Below, piece by piece: positions 15,580 to 26,266 of a DNA stretch of 29,025 nt; position 1 is the first letter of the stretch; each line of letters opens with the position of its first letter. The notes below the pieces were generated by a model. The model was not told the origin of the DNA, did no database searches, and saw only the letters and a list, made by a program, of their open reading frames with translations. The position numbers were made by a program, and so were the translations under genes. Source of the DNA: UBA7374 sp965660635 (lineage in GTDB: Bacteria > Verrucomicrobiota > Verrucomicrobiia > Opitutales > Coraliomargaritaceae); assembly GCA_965660635.1 (NCBI GenBank), contig CBFIAS010000025.1, positions 1-29,025 on the forward strand, in the 5' to 3' direction.

Positions 15580-16578
15580 ATGAAAAAAGACCCAATTCGC
15601 ATCGCAGTCACCGGAGCCGCCGGCAACATCGGTTACGCTCTTCTCTTCCGCATCGCTTCAGGCGCGATGTTTGGCCCCGACCAGCCCGTCGCCCTCAACC
15701 TTGTGGAGATCGAGCCCGGAATGGCCGCCCTCAAGGGCGTGGCCATGGAGTTGGACGACTGTGCCTTCCCGCTCCTTACCGAGATTGTACAGACCTCCGA
15801 TCTGGCCGAAGGCTTCAAGGACGTTGACTGGGCCCTTCTCGTCGGATCCGTGCCCCGCAAACAGGGCATGGAGCGCGCCGACCTCCTCGGCATCAATGGC
15901 AAGGTCTTCGTTGGCCAGGGCAAGGCGATCAACGATAACGCCAAGCCCAGCGTCCGCGTCCTTGTTGTCGGCAACCCCTGCAACACCAATTGCCTCATCG
16001 CGATGAAGAGCGCTCCGGACATCCCCGATGAGCAATTCTTCGCCATGACCCGCCTCGATGAGAACCGCGCCAAGACTCAACTCGCGCAAAAGGCCGGTGT
16101 CCCCGTCGGCGAGGTCTCCGGACTCTGCGTCTGGGGCAACCACAGCCCCAGCATGTTCCCCGACTTCTATAACACACGGATCGGCCGCCAGAAAGCCACC
16201 GATGTGATCACCGATGAAGCCTGGCTCAAGGATACCTTCGTCCCCACTGTCGGTCAACGGGGCAAGGCCATCATCGAAGCCCGTGGCGCATCCTCTGCCG
16301 CTTCCGCCGCCAATGCCGTTGTCGATACGGTGCGTGACCTTTCCAATCCCACCCGTGGAGAAGGCTTCCACTCCGTTTGCGTCGTCTCCCGTGGCGAGTA
16401 CGGCACCCCTGAAGGCATCATCACATCACTGCCGATCAAAGTCGATGCCGTCGGCAAGTGGCGCGTCGTCGAGGGCATCTCCCTGACTGGTTACGCCAAG
16501 GAGAAGATCCAGGCCTCCAACGATGAACTCCTCGAAGAGCGCAAGCTCGCCTTCGGCCAGCTCGGGCTGAGCATCTAA
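15580..16578 (+). CDS. mdh: Malate dehydrogenase (NAD-dependent, cytosolic type 2)
   Basis: A 332-residue LDH/MDH-superfamily enzyme of the type 2 malate dehydrogenase group. Visible are the NAD-binding N-terminus RIAVTGAAGNIGYALLFRIASG, the substrate loop VGSVPRKQGMERADLLGINGKVF, the NPCNTNCLIAM block and the catalytic histidine H188 in VWGNHSPSMFPD. The PRKxGMER loop marks malate/oxaloacetate rather than lactate as substrate. It has no tag helix, so it is probably cytosolic. As last gene of the BMC operon it may reoxidise NADH by reducing oxaloacetate, with Mqo from the divergent operon returning malate to oxaloacetate (inference). PVM loci were described with a lactate/malate dehydrogenase homologue at this place. 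Confidence 0.93.
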   Translation: MKKDPIRIAVTGAAGNIGYALLFRIASGAMFGPDQPVALNLVEIEPGMAALKGVAMELDDCAFPLLTEIVQTSDLAEGFKDVDWALLVGSVPRKQGMERADLLGINGKVFVGQGKAINDNAKPSVRVLVVGNPCNTNCLIAMKSAPDIPDEQFFAMTRLDENRAKTQLAQKAGVPVGEVSGLCVWGNHSPSMFPDFYNTRIGRQKATDVITDEAWLKDTFVPTVGQRGKAIIEARGASSAASAANAVVDTVRDLSNPTRGEGFHSVCVVSRGEYGTPEGIITSLPIKVDAVGKWRVVEGISLTGYAKEKIQASNDELLEERKLAFGQLGLSI

Positions 16579-16622
16579 GGAGCCTTTGTCGAAGGCCGTC
16601 CCTGATGACTGTATACAATTAA

Positions 16623-16880
16623 CTGACGGGGAAACGCGAAAAACTCATTCGTAAAATCCTATCCGGGAGTTCCGACCGGAACATCCTTTTTGCTGACTTG
16701 GTCGCTTTGCTTGAATTTCTCGGATTCGAGCATCGGACTTCTGGCAGCCATCATATCTTTACAAAACAGGGAATCTCTGACAGAGTTACTCTACAATCGG
16801 ACAGTGGCAAGGCGAAGGCCTACCAGGTCAGGCAAATCCGCCGGACGCTTGCCGAAAACAATTTGATCAAAGATGAGTGA
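16623..16880 (+). CDS. hicA: HicA-family mRNA interferase toxin, start codon damaged
   Basis: The translated frame reads TGKREKLIRKILSGSSDRNILFADLVALLEFLGFEHRTSGSHHIF and on to the stop at 16878, matching HicA (YcfA) over its full length, including the catalytic histidine in GSHHIF. HicA degrades mRNA in a HicB-controlled manner. The expected family start MGK... aligns with codons ACG-GGG-AAA at 16626, so the ATG seems mutated to ACG. A CTG one codon upstream (16623) directly follows an in-frame stop and is the only near-cognate start giving a full protein; a TTG at 16698 would remove the first 25 residues. Its end overlaps hicB by 8 bp. The toxin may be weakly made or dead. Confidence 0.75.
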   Translation: MTGKREKLIRKILSGSSDRNILFADLVALLEFLGFEHRTSGSHHIFTKQGISDRVTLQSDSGKAKAYQVRQIRRTLAENNLIKDE

Positions 16881-17088
16881 GCCAAAATACGAAGTTCTGG
16901 TCTTCTGGGACAAAGCAGACGACATCTTTGTCGCGGAAGTGCCGGAACTGCGCGGTTGCATGGCGCACGGGGCGACCCGTGCAGAGGCACTCACGAATGT
17001 GGAAAATGCCATGCAACTCTGGTTGGCCACTGCCAAGGAAGACGGCTTGTACATCCCTGAACCTAGAGGAAAGTTGATCTTTGCCTGA
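16873..17088 (+). CDS. hicB: HicB-family antitoxin
   Basis: A 71-residue protein with the HicB partial RNase H-fold domain: KYEVLVFWDKADDIFVAEVPELRGCMAHGATRAEALTNVENAMQLWL. It is the short HicB form, without the C-terminal ribbon-helix-helix or HTH DNA-binding domain of longer members. It neutralises HicA. The gene overlaps the hicA end by 8 bp, implying coupled translation. It looks intact, in contrast to the damaged hicA start. Confidence 0.9.
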   Translation: MSEPKYEVLVFWDKADDIFVAEVPELRGCMAHGATRAEALTNVENAMQLWLATAKEDGLYIPEPRGKLIFA

Positions 17089-17187
17089 GAACACGGCTCC
17101 CCTGCTGGCTGGATCCGCGCAGTTCCGTGGTTCCCTTGCTCCTGTGCTGCCTGCTTCGCTTTGGTATAGGCACACGGCAAGCCGTGC

Positions 17188-17216
17188 TTGACAATTATAT
17201 CATATAAGGCATATCT
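17188..17216 (+). promoter_or_regulatory. Promoter and palindromic operator of the higBA-type locus
   Basis: TTGACA (17188-17193) is separated by exactly 17 bp from ATATCT (17211-17216). The spacer contains the near-perfect palindrome TTATATCATATAA (17195-17207), a likely binding site for the HTH antitoxin encoded just downstream, since such antitoxins repress their own promoters. A small hairpin CACGGC-AA-GCCGTG (17173-17186) lies just before it. Confidence 0.65.
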
Positions 17217-17224
17217 TGGGAATC

Positions 17225-17342
17225 ATGGCTTGGACTGTATCCATCCTGAATGAAACGGTTGAAGAAGACTCAAAAAATACCGGCAAAGGAAATCAGGCTT
17301 GCTTTAAAGCGGGCGAGGGAAATGAAAGGAGAACAGCCATGA
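17225..17342 (+). pseudogene. Internally deleted HigB/Gp49-like (RelE-superfamily) toxin remnant
   Basis: The frame from ATG 17225 encodes MAWTVSILNETVEE, the typical N-terminus of Gp49/DUF891 HigB-like toxins. At about 17265-17272 the homology jumps and shifts frame: the +1 frame then reads TQKIPAKEIRLALKRAREMKGEQP and stops at TGA 17340-17342, which is the typical C-terminus of the same family. The middle (roughly 50-60 residues with the RNase core) is missing. The stop overlaps the antitoxin ATG (ATGA), the normal toxin-antitoxin junction. This is therefore a scar of a toxin gene, not a new small protein. Confidence 0.75.
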
Positions 17343-17617
17343 AGACAGTCAAACAAATCGAAAAGAGGTGGCGGGAGAATGCGGAATACCAGAAGGCTTA
17401 TGACGCGCTGGAAGATGAGTTTGCGGTGGCCCGTGCGTTGATCGAGGCGCGAACGAAGGCAAAGCTCACGCAAACAGAGGTGGCCGCCCGCATGGAGACT
17501 TCACAGGCAGCCGTGGCTCGTCTGGAAGCTGGCAACGGAAACCCCTCGCTGGCTACCCTCAAGCGTTATGCCGAGGCCACAGGCAGCCATCTCAAGATCG
17601 AACTACAGCAGGCCTAG
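17339..17617 (+). CDS. HigA-type XRE-family antitoxin
   Basis: A 92-residue helix-turn-helix protein: MKTVKQIEKRWRENAEYQKAYDALEDEFAVARALIEARTKAKLTQTEVAARMETSQAAVARLEAGNGNPSLATLKRYAEATGSHLKIEL. The HTH (about residues 42-75) has the usual LTQTEVAARMETSQAAVARLEAG pattern. The ATG at 17339 has a good Shine-Dalgarno (AAAGGAGAA) and overlaps the stop of the truncated toxin. It should bind the upstream palindrome. With its toxin broken it may persist as an autoregulator or as an anti-addiction module against related toxins (inference). Confidence 0.88.
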   Translation: MKTVKQIEKRWRENAEYQKAYDALEDEFAVARALIEARTKAKLTQTEVAARMETSQAAVARLEAGNGNPSLATLKRYAEATGSHLKIELQQA

Positions 17618-17639
17618 CCGACGAATGAGGGCGCAAGGC

Positions 17640-17765
17640 CATCTACTTGGCAAACCTTCGCGCTCTTGGCGTCTTTGCCAGAGCCATCCTCAGATCGAAG
17701 AACAATCCTGGTTATCCGCAGATAACGCTGATTTTTACAGACCTTTGCGTGCGCCTTCAGGGTGG
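17640..17765. repeat. Degenerate intergenic repeat block
   Basis: The gap after the antitoxin gene carries phrases CTTCGCGCTCTTGGCGTCTTTGCC, in pieces, and TTATCCGCAGATAACGCTGA that also occur in variant form near 18482-18570 and 20645-20800. No gene or terminator was recognised. The 3' end of the small gene on the minus strand (17735-17929) runs into it. Confidence 0.5.
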
Positions 17766-17929
17766 ATCTGTCTTATACCCCTTCGATTTAATTCTGGGAT
17801 AGTGGCGGAAGGCTCTTCGGCAACGGATAGGGCATCATCTTCGTCCATTGCATCATGACGCCGTTCCAGCTTGAGCTGAAAATCCCGCAGGTCGCTTAGT
17901 TCCCGCATGACTTGCTCGATACGGCTCAT
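17735..17929 (-). CDS. Small helical partner of the nucleotidyltransferase gene, unknown function
   Basis: A 64-residue open frame whose ATG overlaps the stop of the upstream nucleotidyltransferase gene by 4 bp (ATGA), a sign of translational coupling. Residues 1-30 (IEQVMRELSDLRDFQLKLERRHDAM) are predicted to form an amphipathic or coiled-coil helix; the rest is acidic then basic and low in structure. It does not look like a HEPN protein. The C-terminus reads into repeat-like sequence, so it may be altered. The function is not recognised; a toxin-antitoxin partner role is only inferred from the overlap. Confidence 0.55.
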   Translation of the reverse strand: MSRIEQVMRELSDLRDFQLKLERRHDAMDEDDALSVAEEPSATIPELNRRGIRQIHPEGARKGL

Positions 17930-18387
17930 TCCCCGGCCTCCAGTTTCTCGATATCGGCTTCGTCTTGTTTGGAGCCGCGGATTTGTTTCATCCAGATGAG
18001 ATCCTCGCGCGCTGCCAAGCGGACCCGGCCGGCAGGTGATTCGTCCAGTATGCTTTGTTCGATAATCTGGGCGTGCCGTTCTTCGTGGCCGAGCAGCAGG
18101 TCAATGACGATCAAGTCCTCATCGTGCTCCATGCCCTTTTTTCCAAATCGATGCAGGGTGATCTTTGTCTTTTGGAAGTCCCACGGAGCAGTCAACGCCA
18201 CATAGCCGAGTTGGCTGAAAATTTGGCGGTAGCGCTTCAGGTCAGTGGGCTTTGCTAGGATGTCGATATCCCGCGTGAAGCGGGGCTGCGAATGAAAAGC
18301 CAGAGCAATACCACCGACTACCGAATAAGCGAGACCCTCACGATTCAGACCTTGAATAACACTGAAGAACTCACGGTATAGTTCCAT
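17926..18387 (-). CDS. Nucleotidyltransferase-fold protein (AbiEii/DUF6036-like)
   Basis: A 153-residue protein with the minimal nucleotidyltransferase pattern: VVGGIALAFHSQPRFTRDIDIL, giving GG at 25-26 and the metal-binding pair D40 and D42, and a later acidic strand VIDLLLG near residue 98. Proteins of this kind occur in AbiEii-type toxins, antitoxins and in stand-alone tRNA or protein modifiers. It lies in a patch of toxin-antitoxin genes and is coupled to a small helical gene downstream. The fold call is good; the substrate and whether it acts as toxin or antitoxin are unknown. Confidence 0.75.
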   Translation of the reverse strand: MELYREFFSVIQGLNREGLAYSVVGGIALAFHSQPRFTRDIDILAKPTDLKRYRQIFSQLGYVALTAPWDFQKTKITLHRFGKKGMEHDEDLIVIDLLLGHEERHAQIIEQSILDESPAGRVRLAAREDLIWMKQIRGSKQDEADIEKLEAGE

Positions 18388-18479
18388 TGTTCATGAATAT
18401 TGTTTTGCCATGGATCGATTGCAAACATTACGAGGTCGAAGTTTGGACGCGTCCGCGGCCAGATCCGTAGTTTCTCTAT

Positions 18480-18606
18480 TCAGACCTTCGCGTTCTTGGC
18501 CCCTTTGCCTGAGCCACTGCCTGTCCTGCTTTGAAACTCCCCGCTCTTCGCGTTCTCGGCGGTTAACTTTTTATCTCCTGGTCTGGTCCGTTCGACGGGC
18601 TCAGGG
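18480..18606. repeat. Degenerate intergenic repeat block downstream of typA
   Basis: The 219-bp gap between the nucleotidyltransferase gene and typA carries ACCTTCGCGTTCTTGGCCCC-, CTCTTCGCGTTCTCGGCGG- and TCCGTTCGACGGGCTCAGGG-like phrases. The last is the reverse complement of the CCTGAGTTCGTCGAAGGGG string at 20771-20789. Such sequences are widespread intergenic repeats in environmental genomes. No gene was recognised. Confidence 0.55.
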
Positions 18607-20439
18607 CTAAGCCTTCCCGGTCTTGGCTAGTTTGCGGCGCACGTTGGCGTCGAGTTCGCGTTTGCGCATGCGGAGAAAGTTCGGTGTGGCTTCAACCAGT
18701 TCGTCAGGGGCGATGTATTCAATCGCGCGTTCGAGCGAGAATTGGATAGGGGGCGCAAGTTGGATGCCCTTGTCCGAGCCGGAGGCGCGCATGTTATCGA
18801 GTTGCTTGGCTTTGGCCGGGTTGCAGGGCATGTCTTCCTTGCGCGGGTTCTCACCGACGATCATGCCGCCGTAGACTTCCTCTCCTGGGCCAACGAAAAG
18901 CTTGCCGCGATTCTGGATCATGTCGAGGGCGTAGGGCATGGCTTTGCCTTGTTCCATGCTCACGAGGGTACCCGTCTGGCGGGTTGTGATCTCACCGCAG
19001 TGCGGGCGGTATTCGAGGAAGGAGTGGCTCATCACCCCGTGGCCGGAGGTCATCGTCACGAGGTCGCTTTCAAAGCCGATCAGCCCGCGGGTGGGGGCTT
19101 CGGCCTCGACGGTGACTCCGGCGTTGTGGTGCTCCATGTTGGTCACCTTGGCCTTGCGCTTGGCGAGGTTTTCAATGACGCCGCCTAGCTGTTCTTCGGG
19201 GATCTCGATCCAGACACGCTCAAAGGGTTCGCAGCGGGTGCCGTCGACTTCCTTGTAGAGGACGGTCGGGCGAGAGACGAGAACCTCAAATCCTTCGCGG
19301 CGCATCGTCTCGACGAGGACGGCGATCTGCATGGCGCCGCGGGCGTTGACCAGGAAGCGGGTACCTTCGTCGGTGTCCTCGACAGAGATGGAGATATTCG
19401 AATGTGTCTCACGGATCAGGCGCTCACGGATCTGGCGGGAAGTCACCTTCTTGCCGTCTTGTCCGCCAAGGGGACCGTTGTTCACGGAAAACTCCATCTG
19501 CACGGTAGCAGGATCAATTTGCACAAAGGGCAGAGCCTCCGCATTTTCACTGTCCGCCAGCGTCTCGCCGATGTCGATCTCATCGAATCCGGCGAGGCCG
19601 ACGATGTCACCGGCCACCGCTTCTTCAATGTCGTCGGTGCCGAGGCCCGTGAAGGTCTTCATCTTGGTCACCTTCACCCGTTGCTTCGTTCCGTCCTTGC
19701 GCAGGGCGTGTATGGTTTGCGCCTGTTTGACGCTGCCGGAGAGAATGCGGCCAATGGCCATCCGCCCGACATATTCATCCCAGTCGATGTTGGAGACGAG
19801 CATACGGAAGCCGCCGTCTTCAATGGTCGGAGGCGGGATGCGTTCGATCACTGTCTCAAAGAGTGCGGTCATGTCTTCGCGCGGGCCGTCCACTTCGCGG
19901 TCGGCAAAGCCCATCTTGGCCGATCCGTAGAGGAAGGGCGCGTTGAACTGGTCTTCGTCGGCGTCGAGGTCGAGAAAGAGTTCCAGCACCTTGTCGTGCA
20001 CCCATTCCGGGCGTGCGGTGTCGCGGTCCACCTTGTTGACCACACAGATTGTCTTGAGGCCTTGGTCGAGGGCCTTGCGCAGGACCCAGCGGGTCTGCGC
20101 CTGGGGACCGCCGACCGCATCGGTCAGGAGCAGCACACCATCGACCATCTTCATCACGCGCTCCACCTCCGCCCCGAAGTCGGCGTGGCCCGGGGTGTCC
20201 ACGATATTGATCGTGTAGGTCGTGTCGTCTTTCGGGTTGTGCCATTTGATCGCCGTGTTCTTCGCCTTGATCGTGATGCCCTTCTCCCGCTCGAGATCCA
20301 TTGAGTCCATGGCGCGCTCCTGCACCTGCTGGTTCTCCCGGAAGGTCCCGCTTTGGGCGAGCAGGCAGTCCACCAAGGTGGTCTTGCCGTGGTCAACGTG
20401 GGCAATGATGGCGATGTTGCGGATGTGGGCGGCGTTCAT
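18607..20439 (-). CDS. typA: Ribosome-associated GTPase TypA/BipA
   Basis: A 610-residue translational GTPase of full BipA length. The G1 loop is HVDHGKTTL (14-22), G2 EREKGITIKAKNTAI, G3 DTPGHADFGAEVERV, G4 NKVDRD. Elongation-factor domains II, III and V follow, then the BipA-specific C-terminal domain (RTG-L like TRQTGTLVSMEQGKAMPYALD, and FVGPGEEVYGGMIVGENPR). It binds the ribosome in the EF-G site and supports 50S assembly and stress growth. Domain order and the start (NIRNIAIIAHVDHGKTT-like) are unambiguous. A terminator-like hairpin lies only about 20 bp upstream of the start codon. Confidence 0.97.
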   Translation of the reverse strand: MNAAHIRNIAIIAHVDHGKTTLVDCLLAQSGTFRENQQVQERAMDSMDLEREKGITIKAKNTAIKWHNPKDDTTYTINIVDTPGHADFGAEVERVMKMVDGVLLLTDAVGGPQAQTRWVLRKALDQGLKTICVVNKVDRDTARPEWVHDKVLELFLDLDADEDQFNAPFLYGSAKMGFADREVDGPREDMTALFETVIERIPPPTIEDGGFRMLVSNIDWDEYVGRMAIGRILSGSVKQAQTIHALRKDGTKQRVKVTKMKTFTGLGTDDIEEAVAGDIVGLAGFDEIDIGETLADSENAEALPFVQIDPATVQMEFSVNNGPLGGQDGKKVTSRQIRERLIRETHSNISISVEDTDEGTRFLVNARGAMQIAVLVETMRREGFEVLVSRPTVLYKEVDGTRCEPFERVWIEIPEEQLGGVIENLAKRKAKVTNMEHHNAGVTVEAEAPTRGLIGFESDLVTMTSGHGVMSHSFLEYRPHCGEITTRQTGTLVSMEQGKAMPYALDMIQNRGKLFVGPGEEVYGGMIVGENPRKEDMPCNPAKAKQLDNMRASGSDKGIQLAPPIQFSLERAIEYIAPDELVEATPNFLRMRKRELDANVRRKLAKTGKA

Positions 20440-20458
20440 GTGCGGTCGGGCAGATCAT

Positions 20459-20486
20459 AAAAAACCCGTCACTCAAACGCGACGGG
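20459..20486 (-). terminator. Intrinsic terminator-like hairpin in the typA leader
   Basis: Read on the minus strand, CCCGTC, a 10-base loop and GACGGG are followed directly by six T. It lies between the hrpA stop (335 bp upstream in the reading direction) and the typA start (about 20 bp downstream). It could end hrpA transcripts or act as an attenuator in the typA leader. Confidence 0.6.
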
Positions 20487-20820
20487 GCTACAGTGCCTGA
20501 AGGATGACGTTGAACTGTGCGCACAAGTCAACGGAAATGATTAGGATGAACCTTGGACATCGAACGTCAAAGGAATGAGAGCCACGGATAGACGCGGATG
20601 AATACGGATCGCGGAACATTGAAGGATAATGGCTCAAGCAGACCCGCAGAGGCGCAAAGGAACGGCAGATTCATGCTGCAACGATGGGTTCTCTAATAAG
20701 AAATCAGTGTCTATTTGTGAAATCTGTGGTTCAATAACCCCCATCTGTACTCTTTGCGCGCTTTGCCTGTCCTGAGTTCGTCGAAGGGGCTTCTTTGCGT
20801 GAGCCAATTCTTCGCTGCTC
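20487..20820. repeat. Repeat-rich intergenic region between typA and hrpA
   Basis: No gene is seen in this gap. It holds degenerate dispersed phrases: ACATCGAACGTCAAAGG (compare the tandem repeat at 13-52), CCACGGATAGACGCGGATGA, GTGTCTATTTGTGAAATCTG (compare 95-120), and CTTTGCGCGCTTTGCCTGTC followed by CTGAGTTCGTCGAAGGGG (compare 18480-18600). The region looks like accumulated intergenic repeats. Confidence 0.55.
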
Positions 20821-24738
<3,918 letters not shown>

Positions 24739-24794
24739 GGCGGGAGTTGTCAGGATGGAAACCGCAGAGCGGATGGGGGAGAGGGAGACAAAAT

Positions 24795-24816
24795 AAGCGG
24801 AGCCGAAGCTCCGCTT
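24795..24816. terminator. Perfect 9-bp hairpin with tetraloop upstream of hrpA
   Basis: AAGCGGAGC-CGAA-GCTCCGCTT forms a perfect stem. It is followed by AAAA on the plus strand and by ATTTT on the minus strand, so it could be a weak bidirectional terminator separating hrpA from the mobile-element region. The rest of 24739-24957 holds no gene; the AT content rises sharply from about 24890. Confidence 0.45.
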
Positions 24817-24957
24817 AAAAACGCTTTCTTACGCCGACGTGTCTGCATGGCAGGCAGGGGTCAGAGGCTCGCGTTACTAACTTTGTCTTGATTCCAAAAT
24901 GATTTAAATTTTTTCGTATTTTTTAGTCAATCGCAAATCCAATGATTAATCTTATTT

Positions 24958-26266
24958 CACTAGTGTCCAGTTAAGGACGGTTCAAGGTTTCGTAGGTTGT
25001 TCATTTTAAGCAGCTAATGGCTCAAAACACGTGTCACGCATTTGAACGGGCTGGCAGGTTATGCGCGGCTTCATTCTCAATAAGGAATGAATGCCGGACG
25101 TCTGATATTTTCTCAAGTCATCGATTTGCTGGACAGGAAAGAGTTCCAGCGCTGCATGGAACTGCATCGGATGCCCAGGGCCAGCAAAGGGATGCCCGCC
25201 CGCGATCAGTTCCTCGCGATGGCTTTCGCGCAGATCACTTTCCGGGAGAGTCTCAGAGACATCGAAGCTTGTCTGCGCTACTGCCCCCAACGTTATGCAA
25301 TGGGCATTCGGGGCAACATCACCCGAACCAATCTGGCTGATGCCAACGAGTTCCGGGATTGGCGTGTCTATGAAGCACTCGGCCAGATACTGATTCGCAA
25401 AGCTCGCAGACTTTATGCCAATGACACCAACGGACTTGATCTTGAAGAGATGGTCTATGCCGTCGATTCCACAACTATTGACCTGTGTCTTTCGATGTTC
25501 CCATGGGCACACTTCCGCAAAACCAAGGCTGCGGTCAAACTCCATACTCAAATCGACCTTTGCGGCTCCATTCCAGTATTCATCAGCATTAGCGATGGCT
25601 CCGTTCACGATGTTCACTTTCTCGATCAGATTATCTTCGAGGCGGGGAGCATCTACGTCTTTGATCGGGGCTATCTCGATTTTACACGTCTGTATCGCAT
25701 TGAACAGGCAAAGGCATTCTTTGTTATCCGCGCAAAAAGCAACACCAAGTTCAGTGTGCTCAAGTCCCGAGCTGTCGATAAAACCACCGGGCTTCGATGC
25801 GACCAAACTATCCGCTTGAGCACTTGGAAGGGCAAACGTGATTATCCAAAAAAGCTTCGGCGTATCAGCTATGTCGATACGCAAACCGGTAAGAGGCTGG
25901 TCTTTCCCGCCAATAACTTTGAACTGCCCGCCAGAACCATTGCAGCCATTTACAAAAGCCGTTGGCAGATCGAACTGTTCTTCAAATGGATCAAACAGAA
26001 CCTTCGAATCAAAGCCTTCTTCGGCACCACAGAGAACGCCGTGCGCACCCAAATCTGGATCGCCTTGTGCGTTTACCTCATGGTGGCCTGTCTCAATAAG
26101 ATTCATGGAATCAACGAAAATTTGAGCCGAATACTGCAAATTTTGAGCGTCAACGTCTTCCAGAAAGTACCTTTCAATCAACTGCTTACGGATTATGCCT
26201 TCGAGGACGATCATTCGTTGGTTTCTAAGCAGTTGACTTTCAACGACCTTTAACTGGACGCTAGTG
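24958..26266 (+). mobile_element. Complete IS4-family insertion sequence
   Basis: The element is 1309 bp. Its ends are imperfect inverted repeats: left CACTAGTGTCCAGTTAAGG, right (reverse complement) CACTAGCGTCCAGTTAAAGG. It is flanked by identical 9-bp direct repeats ATCTTATTT at 24949-24957 and 26267-26275, the target duplication. One transposase gene fills it. Matching ends, intact duplication and an open reading frame indicate a recent, possibly still active insertion. Confidence 0.93.
25087..26253 (+). CDS. IS4-family DDE transposase
   Basis: A 388-residue transposase. An N-terminal DUF4372-like region (RLIFSQVIDLLDRKEFQRCMELH...FLAMAFAQITFRESLRDIEACL) precedes the DDE catalytic domain: D127 in YAVDSTTIDLC, D193 in YVFDRGYLDF, and E296 in the IS4 signature YKSRWQIELFFKWIKQNLRIKAFFG (Y-2-R-3-E-6-K). 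It catalyses cut-and-paste movement of the flanking element. No frameshift or internal stop is present. The ATG at 25087 gives the family-like N-terminus; it lies about 130 bp inside the left end. Confidence 0.96.
   Translation: MNAGRLIFSQVIDLLDRKEFQRCMELHRMPRASKGMPARDQFLAMAFAQITFRESLRDIEACLRYCPQRYAMGIRGNITRTNLADANEFRDWRVYEALGQILIRKARRLYANDTNGLDLEEMVYAVDSTTIDLCLSMFPWAHFRKTKAAVKLHTQIDLCGSIPVFISISDGSVHDVHFLDQIIFEAGSIYVFDRGYLDFTRLYRIEQAKAFFVIRAKSNTKFSVLKSRAVDKTTGLRCDQTIRLSTWKGKRDYPKKLRRISYVDTQTGKRLVFPANNFELPARTIAAIYKSRWQIELFFKWIKQNLRIKAFFGTTENAVRTQIWIALCVYLMVACLNKIHGINENLSRILQILSVNVFQKVPFNQLLTDYAFEDDHSLVSKQLTFNDL

Noticed and set aside
15580..16578. Lactate dehydrogenase, as is sometimes annotated in PVM-type loci.
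   Set aside because: The PRKQGMERADLL substrate loop and WGNHSPSMFPD block match type 2 malate dehydrogenase; activity on lactaldehyde or lactate cannot be excluded.
8743..16578. A propanediol- or ethanolamine-utilisation (Pdu/Eut) compartment.
   Set aside because: No diol dehydratase, ethanolamine lyase, glycyl radical enzyme or BMC-T gene is present; the class II aldolase and triple BMC-P set point to the fucose/rhamnose PVM type.
24860..24890. Short phrase GGGGTCAGAGGCTCGCGTTA as a REP/RAYT-type repeat.
   Set aside because: Only one copy is in the window and no RAYT transposase is nearby; resemblance is from memory and too weak to annotate.
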